From Rs1 sp034111875 (GTDB lineage: Bacteria > Pseudomonadota > Gammaproteobacteria > Pseudomonadales > Balneatricaceae): a stretch of DNA of 7,637 bases. The notes beneath the pieces were generated by a model. It ran no database searches. It had not been told where the DNA came from and was given only the letters and a program-made list of their open reading frames with translations. The number at the start of each line of letters is the position of its first letter. The stretch's first letter is position 1. Below are positions 6,533 through 7,637 of the stretch, piece by piece. Location of the stretch: contig JAWUWK010000060.1 in assembly GCA_034111875.1 (NCBI GenBank), positions 1 to 7,637 on the forward strand. Reading direction: 5' to 3'. The position numbers and the translations under genes are program-made.

Positions 6533-6936
6533 TATAAAGACAGATTTAAAGGCTTATGAAGGCGTATAGAGCGCGTAACAACGCCCTCAATTTGGAATTC
6601 ATCGCCTTCTTGCAGTAGGTGCGGCATGTAACCTTTAGCGGCTGCTAGTAGCCGTCTATTCGGCTTATCAACTTGCTTAACAACAAATGTGCCATTCAAA
6701 TTAGCAACGATAATGTCGTTGTTTTTGACTTCTTCAGCGCGGGAAATGATTAATAAGTCTCCCGAATAGATGCCCACACCAACCATACTTTCACCTTCTG
6801 CGTAGCCGATATAAGTTGCCGTTGGGTGATCTATGAGTAACTGGCCTAAGTCTAAATCACTTTGTGTGTATTCAGTCGCGGGGCTTTCAAAGCCTGTAAA
6901 ACCTGCTTGAGCTTTAAGAGGAATGAAACGTAACAT
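6532..6936 (-). CDS. umuD: DNA polymerase V autoproteolytic subunit UmuD
   Basis: UmuD is a LexA-like serine peptidase that cleaves itself on RecA filaments; the product UmuD' joins UmuC as Pol V. The start chosen is ATG at 6936-6934 (134 aa). A GTG at 6951-6949 in the same frame lies inside the LexA box and just downstream of a perfect -10 hexamer, so it is unlikely to be well placed in the mRNA. In the 134-aa numbering the Ser/Lys dyad is S50 (GESM) and K87 (VVKQ), 37 residues apart as in E. coli S60/K97. The cleavage loop reads KAQAGFTGFESPATEY. Ala-Gly at 11/12 fits the chemistry of LexA-type cleavage, although T14-G15 fits the E. coli spacing better. The arm before the cleavage point is short (about 11 residues, against 24 in E. 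coli). The ribosome binding site is weak. The gene is coupled to umuC by a one-base overlap. Confidence 0.93.
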   Translation of the reverse strand: MLRFIPLKAQAGFTGFESPATEYTQSDLDLGQLLIDHPTATYIGYAEGESMVGVGIYSGDLLIISRAEEVKNNDIIVANLNGTFVVKQVDKPNRRLLAAAKGYMPHLLQEGDEFQIEGVVTRSIRLHKPLNLSL

Positions 6937-6948
6937 AGCAACTACCAA

Positions 6949-6968
6949 CACTGATTATAAATACAGTA
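6949..6968 (-). promoter_or_regulatory. LexA (SOS) box of umuDC
   Basis: On the umuD strand the core reads CTGT-ATTTATAA-TCAG, preceded by TA. It matches the gammaproteobacterial LexA consensus CTGT-N8-ACAG at seven of eight key bases. It overlaps the -10 element, so LexA binding would block transcription directly. umuDC is a classic SOS-controlled operon, which agrees with this placement. Confidence 0.8.
6954..6959 (-). promoter_or_regulatory. umuD: -10 element of the umuDC promoter
   Basis: TATAAT on the minus strand is a perfect consensus -10 hexamer embedded in the LexA box. It puts transcription start near 6945-6948 and leaves a leader of only about ten bases before ATG 6936. No good -35 hexamer is found 16-18 bases upstream. 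Confidence 0.55.
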
Positions 6969-7015
6969 GTTTAGTCTAGTTATATTGCAAAGTAAAAATT
7001 ATATAAATAGGGCGG

Positions 7016-7057
7016 TTCGTATAAGGTCTATTTTTATGAATACTTCGCATAGGGTCT
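7016..7057 (+). repeat. Pair of 14-bp imperfect direct repeats
   Basis: TTCGTATAAGGTCT (7016-7029) and TTCGCATAGGGTCT (7044-7057) agree at 12 of 14 positions and start 28 bases apart. The later dyad at 7105-7114 contains a related CGTAGGGTAT. Such spacing is compatible with binding of one protein at successive sites. Function unknown. Confidence 0.45.
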
Positions 7058-7099
7058 GATTTAGTTGAAATCGAACCTTTGAAGAGCTGATAGAAAGAG

Positions 7100-7127
7100 G
7101 TGCTCGTAGGGTATACCCTAGAAGCAC
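7100..7127. repeat. 28-bp interrupted palindrome centred on TAGGGTATACCCTA
   Basis: A perfect 14-bp palindrome (7107-7120) is flanked by a further exact 5-bp inverted pair, GTGCT (7100-7104) and AGCAC (7123-7127), with only two mismatched positions on each side between them. Twelve of fourteen half-site positions are symmetric. This looks like a dimeric or tetrameric protein-binding site or a recombination or resolution site. I cannot name the protein. Confidence 0.5.
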
Positions 7128-7135
7128 TATTATAT

Positions 7136-7154
7136 TTACGTAACTGTTACGCAA
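7136..7154 (+). promoter_or_regulatory. Palindromic operator-like site 1 (TTACGTAAC-T-GTTACGCAA)
   Basis: The halves TTACGTAAC and GTTACGCAA are reverse complements at eight of nine positions. The same 19-20 bp palindrome recurs at 7482 and 7532, so it is a true repeat. It lies 55 bases before the 90-residue gene and overlaps its possible -35 element (7147-7152), which suggests autoregulation. Confidence 0.65.
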
Positions 7155-7175
7155 ATAAGTTATTAGTGTTACACT
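7147..7175 (+). promoter_or_regulatory. Possible promoter of the AT-hook-like gene
   Basis: TTACGC (7147-7152) and TACACT (7170-7175) are separated by 17 bases and lie 34 bases before the start codon. The first hexamer is inside operator-like site 1 and the second inside the TTACA-N5-TGTAA dyad, so binding at either would block it. The hexamers match consensus only partly. Confidence 0.35.
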
Positions 7176-7198
7176 TTATGTAATGAAAAGTTACGTAA
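7169..7198 (+). promoter_or_regulatory. Two shorter related dyads before the AT-hook-like gene
   Basis: TTACA-CTTTA-TGTAA (7169-7183) and TTACGTAA (7191-7198) are symmetric and share the TTACGTAA-type core of the larger repeats. The second directly precedes and partly overlaps the weak ribosome binding site AAAGAG (7197-7202). They may be weaker sites for the same regulator. Confidence 0.4.
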
Positions 7199-7208
7199 AG
7201 AGTAAAGC

Positions 7209-7481
7209 ATGGCAAAAGATGAAAAAGACAAAGCAACACCAGACCTTCTTACTGAACCAAAGGCCAAACGAGGGAGACCACCAAAAAACGGTTTTACGAT
7301 GACAGCCGCGCAGAGAATGTTCAAAAAGCGAGAAAAGATACGAGATTCAATTAAAGACCATGAGACAACTTATGGCTCTTGGGGTGAGGATGTTTGCAGT
7401 ACTATAATGGCAAGTAAAAAGCATAGTGATTTACATGAAAAAGCATGGCGTAAATTTGGTGAGTTAAAAGAGTATAAATAG
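7209..7481 (+). CDS. Small basic AT-hook-like protein of unknown function (90 aa)
   Basis: I do not recognise this gene by name. The N-terminus is charged and probably disordered. It contains KRGRPPK (20-26), an AT-hook core (RGRP) that binds the minor groove of AT-rich DNA. Then MTAAQRMFKKREKIRDSIKD (31-50) resembles the 'xTxAERQRxxRxR' helix that follows RGRP motifs in small plasmid- and phage-borne proteins. The rest is hydrophilic (a tryptophan each in YGSWGED and KAWRKF). There are no membrane segments and no signal peptide. The ATG has AAAGAG six bases upstream. The gene is enclosed by operator-like palindromes on both sides, which suggests a DNA-binding autoregulator, perhaps of a plasmid control module. 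This role is inferred from context and charge only. Confidence 0.8.
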   Translation: MAKDEKDKATPDLLTEPKAKRGRPPKNGFTMTAAQRMFKKREKIRDSIKDHETTYGSWGEDVCSTIMASKKHSDLHEKAWRKFGELKEYK

Positions 7482-7501
7482 TTATGTAACAGTTACGGTA
7501 A
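7482..7501 (+). promoter_or_regulatory. Palindromic operator-like site 2 (TTATGTAAC-A-GTTACGGTAA)
   Basis: This repeat of site 1 starts one base after the stop codon of the 90-residue gene. The GTAAC-A-GTTAC core is perfect, and the outer TTA/TAA arms are kept with one inserted base. It starts exactly 50 bases before site 3, a spacing of roughly five helical turns. Confidence 0.65.
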
Positions 7502-7531
7502 TGATTGTGTTTACTCGCATGTCTTGCATGG

Positions 7532-7550
7532 TTACGTAACAGTTACGAAA
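7532..7550 (+). promoter_or_regulatory. Palindromic operator-like site 3 (TTACGTAAC-A-GTTACGAAA)
   Basis: The halves are reverse complements at eight of nine positions, and the first 16 bases equal site 1 except for the central base. It lies just before the leader ORF at 7560 and the gene starting at 7615. It probably controls them together with site 2. Confidence 0.65.
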
Positions 7551-7559
7551 AAAGACGCC

Positions 7560-7613
7560 ATGAAACAAAACAAGTGTTTTTGTTGCAAACACAAAATACC
7601 AAGGAGGACTTGA
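7560..7613 (+). CDS. 17-codon cysteine-rich leader ORF
   Basis: ATG at 7560 opens a 17-residue peptide, MKQNKCFCCKHKIPRRT, ending with TGA at 7611-7613, one base before the proposed TTG start of the next gene. Its AGG AGG codons (rare arginine codons in many gammaproteobacteria) are the Shine-Dalgarno of that gene. A 6-bp hairpin (GTGTTT 7574-7579 with AAACAC 7587-7592) lies inside it. Its own ribosome binding site is poor (A-rich with AAGA). It could be a regulatory leader peptide or chance. Confidence 0.35.
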   Translation: MKQNKCFCCKHKIPRRT

Positions 7614-7614
7614 C

Positions 7615-7637
7615 TTGAAACTAAACTACAAGGTTGA
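7615..7637 (+). CDS. Start of an unidentified gene (cut by window edge)
   Basis: A strong Shine-Dalgarno, AAGGAGG (7601-7607), is followed after seven bases by TTG at 7615, and the frame reads MKLNYKV before the window ends. The spacing and SD strength make a start here likely. The product cannot be identified from seven codons. Its position after the repeat cluster suggests it is controlled through those sites. Confidence 0.45.

Larger units (their letters stand above)
6969..7208. other. Divergent control region between umuDC and the AT-hook-like gene
   Basis: These 240 bases hold no ORF that I can support. They are packed with repeats: a 14-bp direct repeat pair (7016-7029, 7044-7057), an outer 6-bp inverted pair GGTTCG (7014-7019) and CGAACC (7072-7077), a 28-bp dyad (7100-7127), and palindromic operator-like sites up to the next start codon. 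Confidence 0.6.

Noticed and set aside
6082..6559. Two plus-strand ORFs (6082-6357 and 6359-6559) within umuC
   Set aside because: Both are antisense to the well-conserved UmuC coding sequence and show no family similarity or ribosome binding site.
7521..7530. Repeated GCATG around 7517-7530 as a separate operator
   Set aside because: Two 5-bp copies are too short to separate from chance, although they lie next to operator-like site 3.
7136..7550. CRISPR-like array
   Set aside because: The repeats are palindromic, few, unevenly spaced and separated by a coding gene; no spacers of uniform size exist.

Overview
This is a mosaic accessory segment, most likely from a plasmid or chromosomal island of a moderately AT-rich gammaproteobacterium. 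The umuDC operon, the IS66 proteins and the diguanylate cyclase all look Shewanella- or Vibrio-like to me. That is recognition by eye and the genus is not proven. No rRNA, tRNA or CRISPR array was seen.

Layout. (1) Positions 1 to about 810, minus strand: the start of an IS66-family insertion sequence, with tnpA, tnpB and the first 36 codons of tnpC, which runs off the left edge. The three genes look translationally chained, and tnpB and tnpC appear to use non-ATG starts. (2) Positions 811-1058: an intergenic region dominated by an 87-nt imperfect hairpin. (3) 1059-3584, plus strand: a complete membrane-bound cyclic-di-GMP enzyme (NIT-like sensor, HAMP-like linker, GGDEF, EAL) with both active sites and the inhibitory site intact. 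(4) From about 3586 to somewhere between 4647 and 4782: an IS3-family element that has lost its left end. It keeps the tail of orfA with a perfect A_AAA_AAG frameshift site and a complete DDE orfB. (5) About 4783-5136: the C-terminal remnant of a transglutaminase-like protease gene, without its catalytic cysteine region. (6) 5261-6936, minus strand: an intact umuDC operon (DNA polymerase V) behind a LexA box that overlaps a consensus -10 element. (7) 6969-7637: a control region rich in symmetric repeats, a 90-residue AT-hook-like protein, a 17-codon cysteine-rich leader ORF, and the first codons of a further gene with a strong ribosome binding site and a TTG start.

How it fits together. The umuDC operon gives SOS-inducible translesion synthesis, a cargo often found on plasmids and integrative elements. 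The right-hand 500 bp looks like an autoregulated backbone module. Three near-identical 19-20 bp palindromes of the form TTAYGTAAC-N-GTTACG lie on both sides of the small basic gene and before the next gene, with two shorter related sites between the first palindrome and the small gene's start. This is the part most likely to hold something undescribed. The left and middle parts record repeated IS insertion and deletion around a c-di-GMP signalling gene.
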